Shown piece after piece: positions 45,009-54,575 of a stretch of 64,000 nucleotides of DNA. The translations under genes and the position numbers were made by a program. The notes beneath the pieces are model-generated. The model saw only the letters and a list, made by a program, of their open reading frames with translations. It searched no databases and was not told where the DNA came from. Position 1 is the first letter of the stretch. Each line of letters starts with the position of its first letter. Source of the stretch: CAUZJF01 sp965248605 (GTDB taxonomy: Bacteria > Chloroflexota > Dehalococcoidia > Lucifugimonadales > CAUZJF01); NCBI GenBank assembly GCA_965248605.1, contig CBDFJV010000007.1, positions 2,790,001-2,854,000 of the forward strand. The letters are read 5' to 3'.

Positions 45009-45452
45009 CTACCTCAGCACAAACCACCATAGGAGAACGCTGCCGACCAGCAGCACGAACAGCACGATTGCGGTCACGCGGACCATGTTGAGCAGATTCT
45101 TCGTCTCCTTGTGCGCGGCGGTCTCCTTCCGGTACGCCTCCTCAAGTTCCTTATGCGCCTGTCTGCTGGCTAACGCCGCTTCCCTGGCCTCGTCTCGCTC
45201 CCGCTCCAACTCCGATGCTCGCCCATCCAGCTCCCACACGGTCTGCTGAAGCTTGTCCTCCCGACCAAGGGATCGACGCAGCAGTTCGTCGTCGCCCACG
45301 TACTCTAGCCCGTGCATACGCACATAGACCCAGCGCCCCTCCCTGCGAACCTCGATCTCCCCCCTCCTGATCCTCCGGTCGAGAGTGGACAGGGATATCT
45401 CCATCTCTCGCGCCGCCTCTGCTTTCGTCACCCAGCGCACATGCTCATCCAT
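45009..45452 (-). CDS. Membrane-anchored HTH/coiled-coil protein
   Basis: 147 residues from the ATG at 45452 (GAGGAAA upstream; the frame is open to 45533). N-terminal excisionase/MerR-like winged helix (WVTKAEAAREMEISLSTLDR followed by RIRRGEIEVRREGRWVYVR), a long charged coiled coil (LERERDEAREAALASRQAHKE) and a C-terminal membrane helix (VTAIVLFVLLVGSVLLWWFV). A DNA-binding head on a membrane tether could hold an element or plasmid-like DNA at the membrane. It overlaps the upstream HTH gene by eight bases, so the two are co-expressed. Confidence 0.7.
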   Translation of the reverse strand: MDEHVRWVTKAEAAREMEISLSTLDRRIRRGEIEVRREGRWVYVRMHGLEYVGDDELLRRSLGREDKLQQTVWELDGRASELERERDEAREAALASRQAHKELEEAYRKETAAHKETKNLLNMVRVTAIVLFVLLVGSVLLWWFVLR

Positions 45453-45909
45453 CACTCTTTTCCTCGCCCTGTGACTGACGCCTCCGCCTCCGGTTGAACA
45501 GACGCAGGCCCCGCCCCTCGGCGTCGTGAGCATCCGCCGACTCCCGGCCCCCGGCGTCGTCTTCGGGTTGCCGAGCCGCCTCCAGGACCTCCACGCGACG
45601 GGTCAGACGCTCCACCACCCTCGCCAGATCGTCCACGGCTTCAATCGCCAGCCTCATCCTCGCCTCCAGCCGGTCCAGTGGCGTCGTTCTCTCCCATCCG
45701 GGGTCGTCCAGGTTGGCCATGAGCCGCTGCACGGCCAGAGTCATCCTGCCCGTCAGTCGCTCACGGCGCAGGGCCAGCGCCACCGTCTTCCGGTTCACTC
45801 CCAGAAGGGCCGCCGTCCGGCGCTGACCCTCCCGCTCGACCAGCCACTCCACGACCCATCTGAGGTCGGGCTGATTGTCGTCGGCCCGCGATGCCCGTTC
45901 GTCACTCAT
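45445..45909 (-). CDS. HTH/coiled-coil protein, partner of 45009-45452
   Basis: 154 residues, ATG at 45909 with GAGGACG upstream. N-terminal HTH (RWVVEWLVEREGQRRTAALL followed by GVNRKTVALALRRERLTGRM), a coiled-coil region (RMRLAIEAVDDLARVVERLT then RRVEVLEA) and a basic tail (RRRRRQSQGEEK). Probably a DNA-binding regulator or segregation factor of the mobile region. Translationally coupled to the membrane-anchored HTH protein downstream. No named family recognised. Confidence 0.65.
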   Translation of the reverse strand: MSDERASRADDNQPDLRWVVEWLVEREGQRRTAALLGVNRKTVALALRRERLTGRMTLAVQRLMANLDDPGWERTTPLDRLEARMRLAIEAVDDLARVVERLTRRVEVLEAARQPEDDAGGRESADAHDAEGRGLRLFNRRRRRQSQGEEKSDG

Positions 45910-46464
45910 TTTCGTCCTCTACAGGGGGGTGGCCCGCTTTGATAATCGCATCCCTTTTTCGGTGGAACCAGCCCTGGACAAGAACTGTTCACAGATTTCG
46001 GTCAGTACACTCCGAATGTGGCAGGAATCCCTAGTTGGCTGGCCCGGGATGTCCGTTCCTACCCATGCCCCAAAATCATGTCACGCATCCCGACATCGTT
46101 TCGCCGCAAAACCGATGGGCCACACTGGGCCGCGGACGCCGCCGACACGCCAAATCCTGCCCGGATCAGCTGTGCCGACCCGCCGGACAGGTTCATCCAT
46201 AGCTGTTTCTTCGCTATCGGATGATGCGTCAGGGGCTGCAAAAGTGCAATCAGGTCATTGTCGGGGAGGCAATGTAGTTTAGCATGGCTTTTCATTCATT
46301 TGCATTTTCGGGCGCTGACCGGTCAGAGGATGTGTCGGCCTATTTCGTAGCTAAATTAGGGGCAAATCAGGCGGGTTGTGGCCTCACAAGACCTCGCCTA
46401 CAGGCCAAGATGCACCATTTGCAGCCCCCAGACAGCATATCGGGGAGATAGGGACGTATCGGCC
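45910..46464. other. Gene-free stretch upstream of the HTH pair
   Basis: 555 bases without a convincing ORF. It holds the ribosome site of the HTH gene, a GACCGGTC palindrome near 46317 and a hairpin at 46442-46477. A regulatory or replication-related region is possible. Confidence 0.4.
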
Positions 46465-46477
46465 CTATCTATTCCCC
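46442..46477 (-). terminator. Possible terminator of the replication-relaxation gene
   Basis: Imperfect inverted repeat, GGGGA-ATAGGG against CCCTAT-TCCCC with a loop of about nine bases, overlapping the gene's stop codon at 46465. No clear T run follows, so this is weakly supported. Confidence 0.3.
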
Positions 46478-48177
46478 TCTACAGGACGGTGACGCACCCG
46501 GTGGTAGAGCGAGTCCCACTGGTAGGCCCTCAGCCCGGACAGGGGAAGTCTCGGAGACTCCGGCTCCCACAGTGGATGCCAGGACCGCCCCAGGATTCCT
46601 GCGGTGGACAGGACAGGGATGCACGACACGAGAATGGGCAGCGACATCCGAGTCATCCGCGCCGATGTGCGCACGTAGGTGGCCTCGACCTCCTCTGTGT
46701 CAACTACGAAGAGCGTGACGGGGAACGGAGGCTGGTCGTCGCCGGGCTCGGTGGAACAGTAGTAGCTCATGTAGGGACTCAGGCGGGCCAGGACTCCCTC
46801 GGGGTGACGGACACGTAGCTCGTACTCGAGGTAGAACGGTATCTGAAGGCCCCCGGCGACTACGTGCCCCACGGCGTCGGGGGCGATGGCCGACTGACCC
46901 CAGTTGTAGGCTCGGTCAGACCTCGCAGTGGGCACCGACCACAGCAGCTCGCTGTCAGGGTCGGCCCTGGCCTCAGACTGAAGCTTCGAGAGGAACCACG
47001 TGATGCCGTCTGCGTGCTTCGTCTGCCGCGCCCACGTCTCGATGCGGTGGCCCACATGCCGTGTCCGGCCCTGATGGTCTGTCGTGAGGGCTGTGCTCCA
47101 GATGCCCCGTGTCGTCGGGAGCTGAGCACGGTCCCGGTGGGTGATGTAGCGAATGCCCTCGGCGGACAACGTGTAGCGAGTGTGACTGCGTTGTCCTCGA
47201 CGCTCGACCAGGCCCCAGGTGTTCACGAGGCTGTGCATCATCTGGCTGACACGGCCCTCGGAGACGCCCAGCCAGAGGGCAAGGTGGTCACGGGGCATCA
47301 TCGGGTGGTCCGTCACCATGTCGAGAATCCGCTTCTCCGAAGGGCTGACCCCGAAGGTCGGCGCAGCCTGCACCATCCGCTCAGGATTGGGTATCGAGGC
47401 CCGCTTGCGACTCGGCGACTCCGTATGAAGCGCTCCGCCGGTGCCGCCCTGCGAACTCACAAAATCGAGAGTGTAGTACGAGCCACTGAACAGACCCGAG
47501 GTCTTCTGCCAGACGTGGTAGTTCCGTCTTTCCAGTGTGTCCCGAGACTCCACACCGACGTAGGAGTCTTCAAGATTCAGTTCCATGCAGAACCTCGTTG
47601 TCAGCCTGAGCTACCAGGCGCTGGGGGTCAGGATCAGGATCGTGTCAGGGCGGCGCGTGTAGTGGTACTCGGCTATGGCCCTCAGCCGATCGTAGAGCGA
47701 CCGGCGCCGCAGGGCAAGGCCCTGGCGGACCACGCCGAAGTTGCGGCCGTCGTGGAGCGTGATGGTGGCGTCAAAGCGGCCCCGGCGGTGGAACTCCACG
47801 TGCGAACGGAGCCCGTCAACGCCGGGGGAGAGTGAGGCTGCAAGGCGGTAGATTGTGGCCACCGCGTCCATCCGGCGGATCAACAGCGCCAGCCACTCCC
47901 TGGAAACAGGGTAGGCTCGCACGAAGTCCGAAGGTGTGTCGAAGTCGAGGAACTGGACAGCTTCGCGGATGCCACGGGCTGTCAGATAGTATCTCCGGCT
48001 CGATGACAGATATGCGGTGCCATGGCTGATGCGCCCAACCATGCCATTGGTCAGCAGGTTGATCAGCCCGCGATGGATGGTTGCGCGGGCCTCGCCCAGG
48101 ATGCCCGCCAGCTCCATCGCATCGACGAACGGCATCTGGCTGAGTGAGTGCAGTAGCTGTCGGTCAGAGATGGCCAT
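46465..48177 (-). pseudogene. Replication-relaxation-like protein with one in-frame TAG
   Basis: Two ORFs in the same frame, 47611-48177 (188 residues) and 46465-47586 (373 residues), separated only by TAG at 47611-47613 and eight sense codons (LRLTTRFC). Read through, they form one protein of about 570 residues. The first part has a winged helix (QMPFVDAMELAGILGEARAT) and a nuclease-like block (GLRSHVEFHRRGRFDATITL, then DGRNFGVVRQGLALRRRSLY). The second repeats the theme with another winged helix (MPRDHLALWLGVSEGRVSQM) and a block with WSVPTARSDRAYNWGQ and LEYELRVRHPEGVLARL. Proteins of this kind occur on integrative elements. Either nonsense-inactivated, suppressed, or deliberately two-part. 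Confidence 0.65.
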
Positions 48178-48389
48178 ATGTCGAGCGTAACAAAGGTACG
48201 GTTCGATGGGCAGCCGTCACATGGCAGTACAATGTGTGGGCTTCCCGCATCACCGCCACTTGCAAGCGCCCTCAACAGAGAGGATGTTCACTCAGCGGCG
48301 CTCTGGCGGAACGTATCTCCGACATGCCGATCGCCAGAATGTCGTCGACTATCCATTCAGACTGTCGACTTCGTCGGGCTGTAGTGGGA
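48178..48389. other. Intergenic, nothing recognised
   Basis: Short region between the replication-relaxation start (48177) and the HEPN-like ORF end. No clear motif. Confidence 0.35.
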
Positions 48390-48854
48390 CTAAAGCTGCT
48401 GGAGGGTTTCGAGCAGTTGCCTGTGACTATCTCTAGTCTCAAAGCCAAGGAACTTCAAGAGCCCATAATCAAGGTAAAACTGGCTCAAGTCATGCAAGTA
48501 AAAGTAATTGGCAGGATCAACATCCAAATACTTGAGATAATTGACCTTGACTTCAGCCGGAGTATCAGGATTGAGAGGATGAGCAACGTAGTTACGCACA
48601 CTGCCCAGCAGGTAAACACCCCTCATCTCAGATTCACCTAGGTTTTCACACAGTCTCGCCATGGTTGGAGTCTTGGTTCGGTCCAAACAAAGATTGGGAA
48701 TCTGATAGGCTGACAAGACTTTGTCAATTTCTCCGCTGGAATTGCCGTAAATTGTCTTCTGTAACGCCAAGCTAGCCAATATCTCCAGGCCTGCATAGCT
48801 CTTCGCCACCGCGTCTTCTGGAACGCCAGCTTTCTGCATTCTACCGATAGACAC
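48390..48854 (-). CDS. Hypothetical helical protein with a HEPN-like RNxxxH motif
   Basis: 154 residues from a GTG at 48854. Mostly helical; contains GSVRNYVAHPLNPDT, resembling the Rx4-6H catalytic motif of HEPN ribonucleases found in defence and abortive-infection proteins. The rest (LEILASLALQKTIYGNSSGE, YLHDLSQFYLDYGLLKFLGF) matches nothing I recognise. An N-terminal part may be missing because the upstream frame is closed by a stop just before the GTG. AT content is higher than in neighbouring genes, which suits foreign origin. Function uncertain. Confidence 0.45.
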   Translation of the reverse strand: MSIGRMQKAGVPEDAVAKSYAGLEILASLALQKTIYGNSSGEIDKVLSAYQIPNLCLDRTKTPTMARLCENLGESEMRGVYLLGSVRNYVAHPLNPDTPAEVKVNYLKYLDVDPANYFYLHDLSQFYLDYGLLKFLGFETRDSHRQLLETLQQL

Positions 48855-49092
48855 TTTACCAATAGGCGCTCATCTGCTCGATGAACCCGGGCAGGAGACC
48901 AGGACAGGTTCACAGTATGATATGCGTAGGCCGGAAGTGGTGGACCTGAGGGGACTTTGTACGCAGTACTGTTTTCGATCTGGTCCTCTCATTCTAGCTG
49001 AAAGTTGGACCGCTTGCGGCCTGGGGTCGCTGAGGTAGGATGGGAAAAGTGGACACCAAAGTCGGATAAGCTAGAGAGACGGAGGTGTCAGG

Positions 49093-49407
49093 ATGAAGAG
49101 GGCCCCGCAAGGAAGGTATACCAGGGAATTCCGGCAGGAAGCAGTGAAGCTGGTATTGGAAGAGAATCTGTCATTGCCAGAGGCAGGGCGTCGGTTGTCC
49201 TTACCGCCATCGACGTTGGGGTATTGGGTGAAGCTATATAAGGCCGGCAAATTGGGAGACGTGGGCAAGAGCTACCGGCCCTTGACCGACGTGGAGATGG
49301 AGCTGGCCCGGACGAAGAAAGAACTGGCGGAAGTGAAGATGGAGCGGGACATCCTAAAAAAAGCAGCCGCGTACTTTGCCAGGGAGTCGCTGCCCGGTAC
49401 GCGATGA
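49093..49407 (+). CDS. IS3-family transposase OrfA
   Basis: 104 residues: HTH domain (RYTREFRQEAVKLVLEENLS, then LPEAGRRLSLPPSTLGYW) followed by a leucine-rich coiled coil (VEMELARTKKELAEVKMERD). It recognises the element ends and multimerises. Its 3' end overlaps orfB by four bases (49404-49407), where frameshifting or reinitiation links the two products. Confidence 0.92.
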   Translation: MKRAPQGRYTREFRQEAVKLVLEENLSLPEAGRRLSLPPSTLGYWVKLYKAGKLGDVGKSYRPLTDVEMELARTKKELAEVKMERDILKKAAAYFARESLPGTR

Positions 49408-50267
49408 TGAAACAACTGCGGCTCGATTACCCCACATCTGTCCTGAGCCGAATGTTGGTCGTATCGGCCAGTGGCTACTATGCCTGGGTGGACAGGCCGC
49501 CGAGCAAGCGAGCGCGAGAGGAAGTGCGGCTGGAGCTTGAGATCAAGGCGGCCCACAAGCGGACGAGACAGACCTATGGCCCGGAACGGTTACAGCGTGA
49601 CCTGGCGGAGCATGGCGTTCGGGTGGGCATTGGCCGCATCAAGCGTATCCGGAAGAAGTTGGGCATACGCTGCAAGCAAAAGAGGAGGTTCAAGGCGACC
49701 ACTCAGTCCAGGCACAGGCTGTCGGTCGCGGAGAACGTCTTGGGCCAGCAGTTCAAGGTCTACCGGCCCAACGCAGTGTGGGTCACAGACATCACATATG
49801 TCCCCACAGATGAGGGCTGGCTGTACCTGGCAGGCCACAAGGACCTGTTTACCGGAGAGATCGTGGGCTATGCCATGGGAGAACGGTTGAGCAGGAACCT
49901 GGTGAGCCAGTCACTCCTCCGGGCGCTCTCCAGCAAGCGTCCCTCAGCGGGAGTCCTGCATCATTCAGACCGGGGCAGCCAGTACTGCTCCCAGGAGTAT
50001 AGGAGTCTTCTGGAACGGTTTGGACTGCAAACCTCCATGAGCAGGACAGGCAATTGTTTTGACAACGCGCCGATGGAGAGCTTCTGGGGCACCCTCAAGC
50101 AAGAACTGGTTCACCACCGCCACTACGGGAGCAGACGAGAGGCAGTTCGTGACATCACGGAATACGTCGAGAGCTTCTACAATCGCCAGCGCCGGCAGGC
50201 TAGGCTAGGATTCCTCTCACCTGCAGCCTATGAAAAGAGATACTATGCTGGGCTACTGGCTGCATGA
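49404..50267 (+). CDS. IS3-family transposase OrfB (rve integrase core)
   Basis: 287 residues. N-terminal HTH_21 region (RQTYGPERLQRDLAEHGVRV) and a complete DDE core: VWVTDITYVPTDEGWLYLAG (first Asp), LHHSDRGSQYCSQEY (second Asp) and NAPMESFWGTLKQELVHH (Glu), ending RLGFLSPAAYEKRY. All catalytic residues are present, so this element may be active. Distinct from the truncated IS3 at 6.3-7.0 kb. Confidence 0.94.
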   Translation: MMKQLRLDYPTSVLSRMLVVSASGYYAWVDRPPSKRAREEVRLELEIKAAHKRTRQTYGPERLQRDLAEHGVRVGIGRIKRIRKKLGIRCKQKRRFKATTQSRHRLSVAENVLGQQFKVYRPNAVWVTDITYVPTDEGWLYLAGHKDLFTGEIVGYAMGERLSRNLVSQSLLRALSSKRPSAGVLHHSDRGSQYCSQEYRSLLERFGLQTSMSRTGNCFDNAPMESFWGTLKQELVHHRHYGSRREAVRDITEYVESFYNRQRRQARLGFLSPAAYEKRYYAGLLAA

Positions 50268-50298
50268 AAGCTTTCGTGTCCACTATTGACATCCGACC

Positions 50299-51085
50299 TC
50301 AATCCGAGTGATGCTTGAAACCATTGACGGCCTCCGCTATCGACTCGGACTTCATCGACTCGATCCACCTCCACAGCAGTTTCCCCCTCCGAACGTCTAC
50401 CACCACAAACACGTATATCCATCGGTACACCAACTGCACTCGCTGACGCACCTTCACTCCACGACGACCCCATACCCTTCGAACCGTCCCCCGCAAACCC
50501 ACTCGCATCTCATCGGCAAAGCCAAGAACCGTCTCAGAACTCACCCCCGCTCTGGCAAGGGCTCGACCACACCCTCTGCACATCAAGGTCTGCCTTCTCG
50601 TGAAATGCGCGAGGCACCTTCGGCGAACATCCCAACCTCTTGAGCAGACTGTACACTCCGCCTGGCTTGTAGCTCACTTCATACTCGGACTCTATCCAAT
50701 TTCTGATCTCGCCCGCCGTCTTGAAGCGTCCCTTCGACACCTCCTGTGCCAATCCCCGTTCTTCCTCTGTGCTCAGGTACCGCGGCGTACCCCTGACTCC
50801 CTTCTTATGAGAGAGCACCTCCTGCACACCTCCCTGTCTATACCAGCCCACCCATGACTGTACCGTCCGATAATGGACCCCTACCACCGAGGCCACTTCT
50901 GAGAGCTGCCGTCCTGAACGCAGCAGCCACAGTCCATGCAGCCGAGTACGCAGTGTACCGTCCCGCTCTGCAAGATATGCTGCCTTCAGAGCCTCCGGCG
51001 TATCCTCTGTGCGCCAATCCACTCGAAACGGTCGACCGATCATCTGATGCCCTCCAACTCCATGAGTTGGTATCAGCATCCACAA
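50299..51085 (-). pseudogene. IS630-like transposase, frameshifted and cut by IS3
   Basis: The first frame (to about 50570) carries the HTH part (LRSGRQLSEVASVVGVHYRT, KGRFKTAGEIRNWIESEYEV and YSLLKRLGCSPKVPR). A frameshift near 50570 leads to the second frame with LARAGVSSETVLGFADEMRV, the first catalytic Asp, and VYRWIYVFVVVDVRRGKLLW. The sequence stops at FKHHSD, eight bases from the IS3 end at 50291, and the C-terminal catalytic half is gone. Different from the complete IS630 at 38.3 kb. Confidence 0.8.
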
Positions 51086-51158
51086 AGTGTCACGACGCCG
51101 CTAGCTGGTTTATGGCCTTATTGTCCGCAAATGGTATAACACCCCCAGACCCTAAGCT

Positions 51159-52187
51159 TCATAGACGCCGATTAGAGATAACAGGCTCCGAGGCCAGCAA
51201 GTCGCGGAGCTTGCTCAGGTCCGGCAGGCCAAGGATTCGTGAGACGCCTGAGTCCAAGGCTTGCCGGGCCGGGCAATGCGCCATACCCGGCAGCCGCTCG
51301 AACTCCGCCTCCGTCATCTCATTGAACAAGTCTGACAAGCCTTTGAGCTGCTTCGGGGAGAGACTACGCGTGTCCAAGACTGGCAGTTCCTCCAAGTCTG
51401 CTTTTTTCAACTGAACCCAACCGCCTTGTGTCGTATTGCGGACAGCCATCAAGGTTAGCAGGCCCAAACTGCTATTCAGCCATACCGTGAGCGCCTTCTC
51501 GACAGTGGGGTCATCGACCCGGACGGGCCACCACATGCTGCCCAGGACATTGGTATCCGCTCTCATGGAAACAACCCTAACTGTGTTGAGCCGGAAGCGT
51601 GCTCCGACAAGGAGCCTGCCTGCCTTTGGCCATAACTGGTTGACAGGCTTGAGACGGCGGCCAGGGGGCGGTTCAACCAGCGGGGCCAAATAACTGTCTG
51701 GCTTCGTCTTGATCCATCTCCGTTGGTCGGTGTCGTGGTTCGCAATCATGGAATATGCTGTAACCGCAGTTGTCCGCTCGAAGCCATCCCACAAGTCTCT
51801 TATGTCTGGGCCAATTCTACCGAGATCGCTGAAATGGCTTATGGGGATGTTAGCCGTTATCTCCTCACTTGGAACCCACACCTCGCCGGCGTCCAGCAGC
51901 CTCAGAGCGCTGCGCACCAGGTCGGCGCGGGCGAACTGCACACCGTACCACTGCTTGCCGGCAAGCTTCGATTCAGGCATAGACAGCGCCTCGCCGACAT
52001 GCCGGCGGTCAACCTCCAGTAGTGCAGTGCCCGTCCCCTCGAATGTCGCTGGCTTCGTCGCGGTAATTGCCTGTGCCACTCGGTGGGCATCCAACACGCC
52101 GTCTGGGTTGTGCCAAAGATTGACGAAGGTAGTGCGGCGTTCCACTGAGTCATCGTTGTTTGGGCGACGCGTCGCTATCAGCAACAC
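51159..52187 (-). pseudogene. DNA methyltransferase / type I-IIG-like protein, 5'-truncated
   Basis: 343 codons read LLIATRRPNNDDSVERRTTF at the start, the sequence normally found just after the NPPF/NPPY catalytic block of N6-adenine methylases, then a target-recognition-like region, WLNSSLGLLTLMAVRNTTQG and VQLKKADLEELPVLDTRSL typical of the C-terminal part, ending PDLSKLRDLLASEPVIS. The SAM-binding and catalytic N-terminal half is missing because the IS21 element begins at 52193. A relic of a restriction-modification or similar defence system. Family assignment rests on pattern only. Confidence 0.6.
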
Positions 52188-52314
52188 CTGTATGTGAATG
52201 GCGGAGAGATAATGTACCGCCAGGGCGGCTCAAGAACTGAGATGTGGCGCTTGAAAACTGTACCGCCTGTCGCCTTCAATCAGGAACGACCGAACCTGAT
52301 TGAAGGTGGATTGG

Positions 52315-53814
52315 ATGTACAAGGTGGAGATGTACCTGCGAGTTCGCAGGGCTTGTTTCGTCGAAGGGATGAGCGTCCGAGAGGCGGCCCGAGTGTTCGG
52401 GCTACACCGGGACACGGTGCGCAAGATGCTCGAGTACTCCGTGCCCCCAGGGTATCGACGGCAACGACCGGCTCGCAGACCGAAGCTCGATCCATATAAG
52501 GGTGTGATGGACCAGATCCTGGAGCAGGATCTGAGCTCACCGAAGAAGCAGCGTCACACCGCCAAGCGTATCTACGAACGGCTCAGAGACGAACACGGCT
52601 TCCCCGGCAAGTACACGATAGTCAAAGACTACGTTCGAGAACGCCGTCGTCATACCCGCGAGATGTTCGTACCACTGTCCCATTCCCCGGGACATGCCCA
52701 GTGCGACTACGGCGAAGCTCGAGTGATCATCGGCGGAGTGGAACGCAAAGCCCACTACTTCGCCCTGGACCTCCCTCACAGCGACGGGTGCTATGTGAAG
52801 GCGTATCCCGCCGAGACGACGGAGTCATTCTGCGACGGACACGTCTCCGCCTTCGCGTTCCTGGGCGGAGTGCCTCAGAGCATCCTCTACGACAACACCA
52901 CGCTCGCGGTAGCCAGAATTCTGGGAGATGGTCGCCGGCAGCGGACCAGGGTGTTCTCCGAGCTTCAGTCCCACTACCTGTTCGAGGACCGGTTCGGCCG
53001 TCCAGGCAAAGGGAACGATAAGGGCAAAGTAGAAGGTCTGGTCGGCTATGTCCGCCGGAACTTCCTGGTGCCCATTCCATCGTTCGAGAGCTTCGATGCC
53101 CTCAATGCTCATCTGGAGCAACACTGCCTCAGACGGTTCGAAGATCGACTCCGCGGCCACAACGAGACGATAGGAGAACGGCTGGAGCGGGACCTGGAGA
53201 AGTTGCTGCCTCTGCCGGCCGTACCGTACGACGCCAGCGACAAGCACGCGACGAGGGTCAGTTCTCTGTCCCTGGTCAGATACCGGACCAATGACTATTC
53301 GGTCCCGGTGGCCTACGGTCATCGGGACGTTGTGGTCCGCGGATATGTACATGAGGTTGTGATCAGCTGTGGCGCTGAAGTCATCGCCCGCCATCGGCGG
53401 TCCTACGATCGAGACGACTTCGTCTTCGACCCTCTCCATTACCTGCCGCTCCTTGAGAAGAAGACGAGGGCATTGGATCAGGCGGCGCCGCTGGTTGGAT
53501 GGGAGTTGCCCGAGGAGTTCGGAGTGTTGCGGCGGCTGCTGGAGTCTCGGATGGGCAAGCGAGGAAAGAGGGAGTTCGTGCAGGTGCTCAGACTGATGGA
53601 GAACTTCCAGCCGGAAGAAGTCCACGACGCCGTACGAGACGCCATTCGACTCGGGGCTGTGAGCTTCGATGCTGTCAAGCACCTGGTGCTGTGCAGGATC
53701 GAGGGTCGACCGCCTAGACTCGACATGGAGTTGTACCCGTATCTGCCCAGGACCAACGTTGCAACAACCTCGACCAGGGACTACATGGCTCTCCTGGCGG
53801 GGAGCCGGTCATGA
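52315..53814 (+). CDS. istA: IS21-family transposase IstA
   Basis: 499 residues from the ATG at 52315 (GAAGGTGG upstream; a TTG at 52300 is the longer option). N-terminal HTH (GMSVREAARVFGLHRDTVRK), DDE core with AQCDYGEARVIIGG (first Asp), SILYDNTTLAVARIL (second Asp) and KGNDKGKVEGLVGYVRRNF (Glu), then the beta-barrel-like C-terminal part. Catalyses transposition with IstB. The stop overlaps the istB start by four bases. Confidence 0.95.
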   Translation: MYKVEMYLRVRRACFVEGMSVREAARVFGLHRDTVRKMLEYSVPPGYRRQRPARRPKLDPYKGVMDQILEQDLSSPKKQRHTAKRIYERLRDEHGFPGKYTIVKDYVRERRRHTREMFVPLSHSPGHAQCDYGEARVIIGGVERKAHYFALDLPHSDGCYVKAYPAETTESFCDGHVSAFAFLGGVPQSILYDNTTLAVARILGDGRRQRTRVFSELQSHYLFEDRFGRPGKGNDKGKVEGLVGYVRRNFLVPIPSFESFDALNAHLEQHCLRRFEDRLRGHNETIGERLERDLEKLLPLPAVPYDASDKHATRVSSLSLVRYRTNDYSVPVAYGHRDVVVRGYVHEVVISCGAEVIARHRRSYDRDDFVFDPLHYLPLLEKKTRALDQAAPLVGWELPEEFGVLRRLLESRMGKRGKREFVQVLRLMENFQPEEVHDAVRDAIRLGAVSFDAVKHLVLCRIEGRPPRLDMELYPYLPRTNVATTSTRDYMALLAGSRS

Positions 53815-54575
53815 CCAACAAGTCCACGATGTTGCTCGAACACAACCTCAAGCAACTCAAGCTCCCCACGTTCCTGAGGGAGTACGACAAGCTGGCATCC
53901 CAGTGTGCGAGTGAGGGAGCTGACCATCCGGACTACCTGCTGCGACTATCGGAGTTGGAGCTGATCGACCGTCACCATCGCATGGTGGAACGTCGGATCA
54001 AAGCAGCCCGCTTCCCGACGACCAAGAGCCTCGACACCTTCGACTTCCTGTCTATGCCGTCCCTGAACAAGGCTCTGGTTCTGGAGCTGGCACGATGCGA
54101 GTACATCGAGCGCCCCCACAACGTCATCGCTCTCGGCAACAGTGGCACCGGCAAGACCCATATCGCCCTCGGTCTCGGTCTGGCTGCGTGTCAGAGGGGA
54201 CTGTCCGTGGGCTTCACCACCGCCGCTGCTCTGGTTCACGAGCTGATCGAGGCCAGGGACGAACGGCGTCTGCTCAACCTGCAGAGAAGGCTCGCACGAC
54301 TCAAGCTTCTGATCATCGACGAACTGGGCTTCGTGCCCTTGTCCAAGACTGGCGCCGAGCTCCTCTTCGAGGTGTTCAGCCAGCGTTACGAGCGTGGATC
54401 GGTCCTGGTGACCTCCAACCTGCCCTTCGTCGAGTGGACCGAGGTGTTCGGCTCTGAACGGCTGACCGGAGCTCTCCTCGACCGCCTCACCCACCATGTC
54501 GACATCCTGGAGATGAACGGGGACAGCTACCGACTCAAGCACAGCAAGAAGACTTCTGGCCGCCAGCTATCCTGA
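53811..54575 (+). CDS. istB: IS21-family helper ATPase IstB
   Basis: 254 residues, AAA+ ATPase related to DnaC. Walker A ALGNSGTGKTHIALGLG, Walker B LLIIDELGFVPL, sensor region VLVTSNLPFVEW, and an N-terminal helical domain (LKLPTFLREYDKLASQCASE). It bends target DNA and activates IstA. Coupled to istA by an ATGA overlap; complete and probably functional. Confidence 0.95.
   Translation: MTNKSTMLLEHNLKQLKLPTFLREYDKLASQCASEGADHPDYLLRLSELELIDRHHRMVERRIKAARFPTTKSLDTFDFLSMPSLNKALVLELARCEYIERPHNVIALGNSGTGKTHIALGLGLAACQRGLSVGFTTAAALVHELIEARDERRLLNLQRRLARLKLLIIDELGFVPLSKTGAELLFEVFSQRYERGSVLVTSNLPFVEWTEVFGSERLTGALLDRLTHHVDILEMNGDSYRLKHSKKTSGRQLS

Larger units (their letters stand above)
49041..50291 (+). 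mobile_element. IS3-family element, complete
   Basis: 1251 bp. Left end TGGGAAAAGTGGACACCAAA and right end CTTTCGTGTCCACTATTGAC form an imperfect inverted repeat of about 21 bases. No three-base target duplication is evident. The element cuts the IS630-like gene at 50299-51085. Confidence 0.8.
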
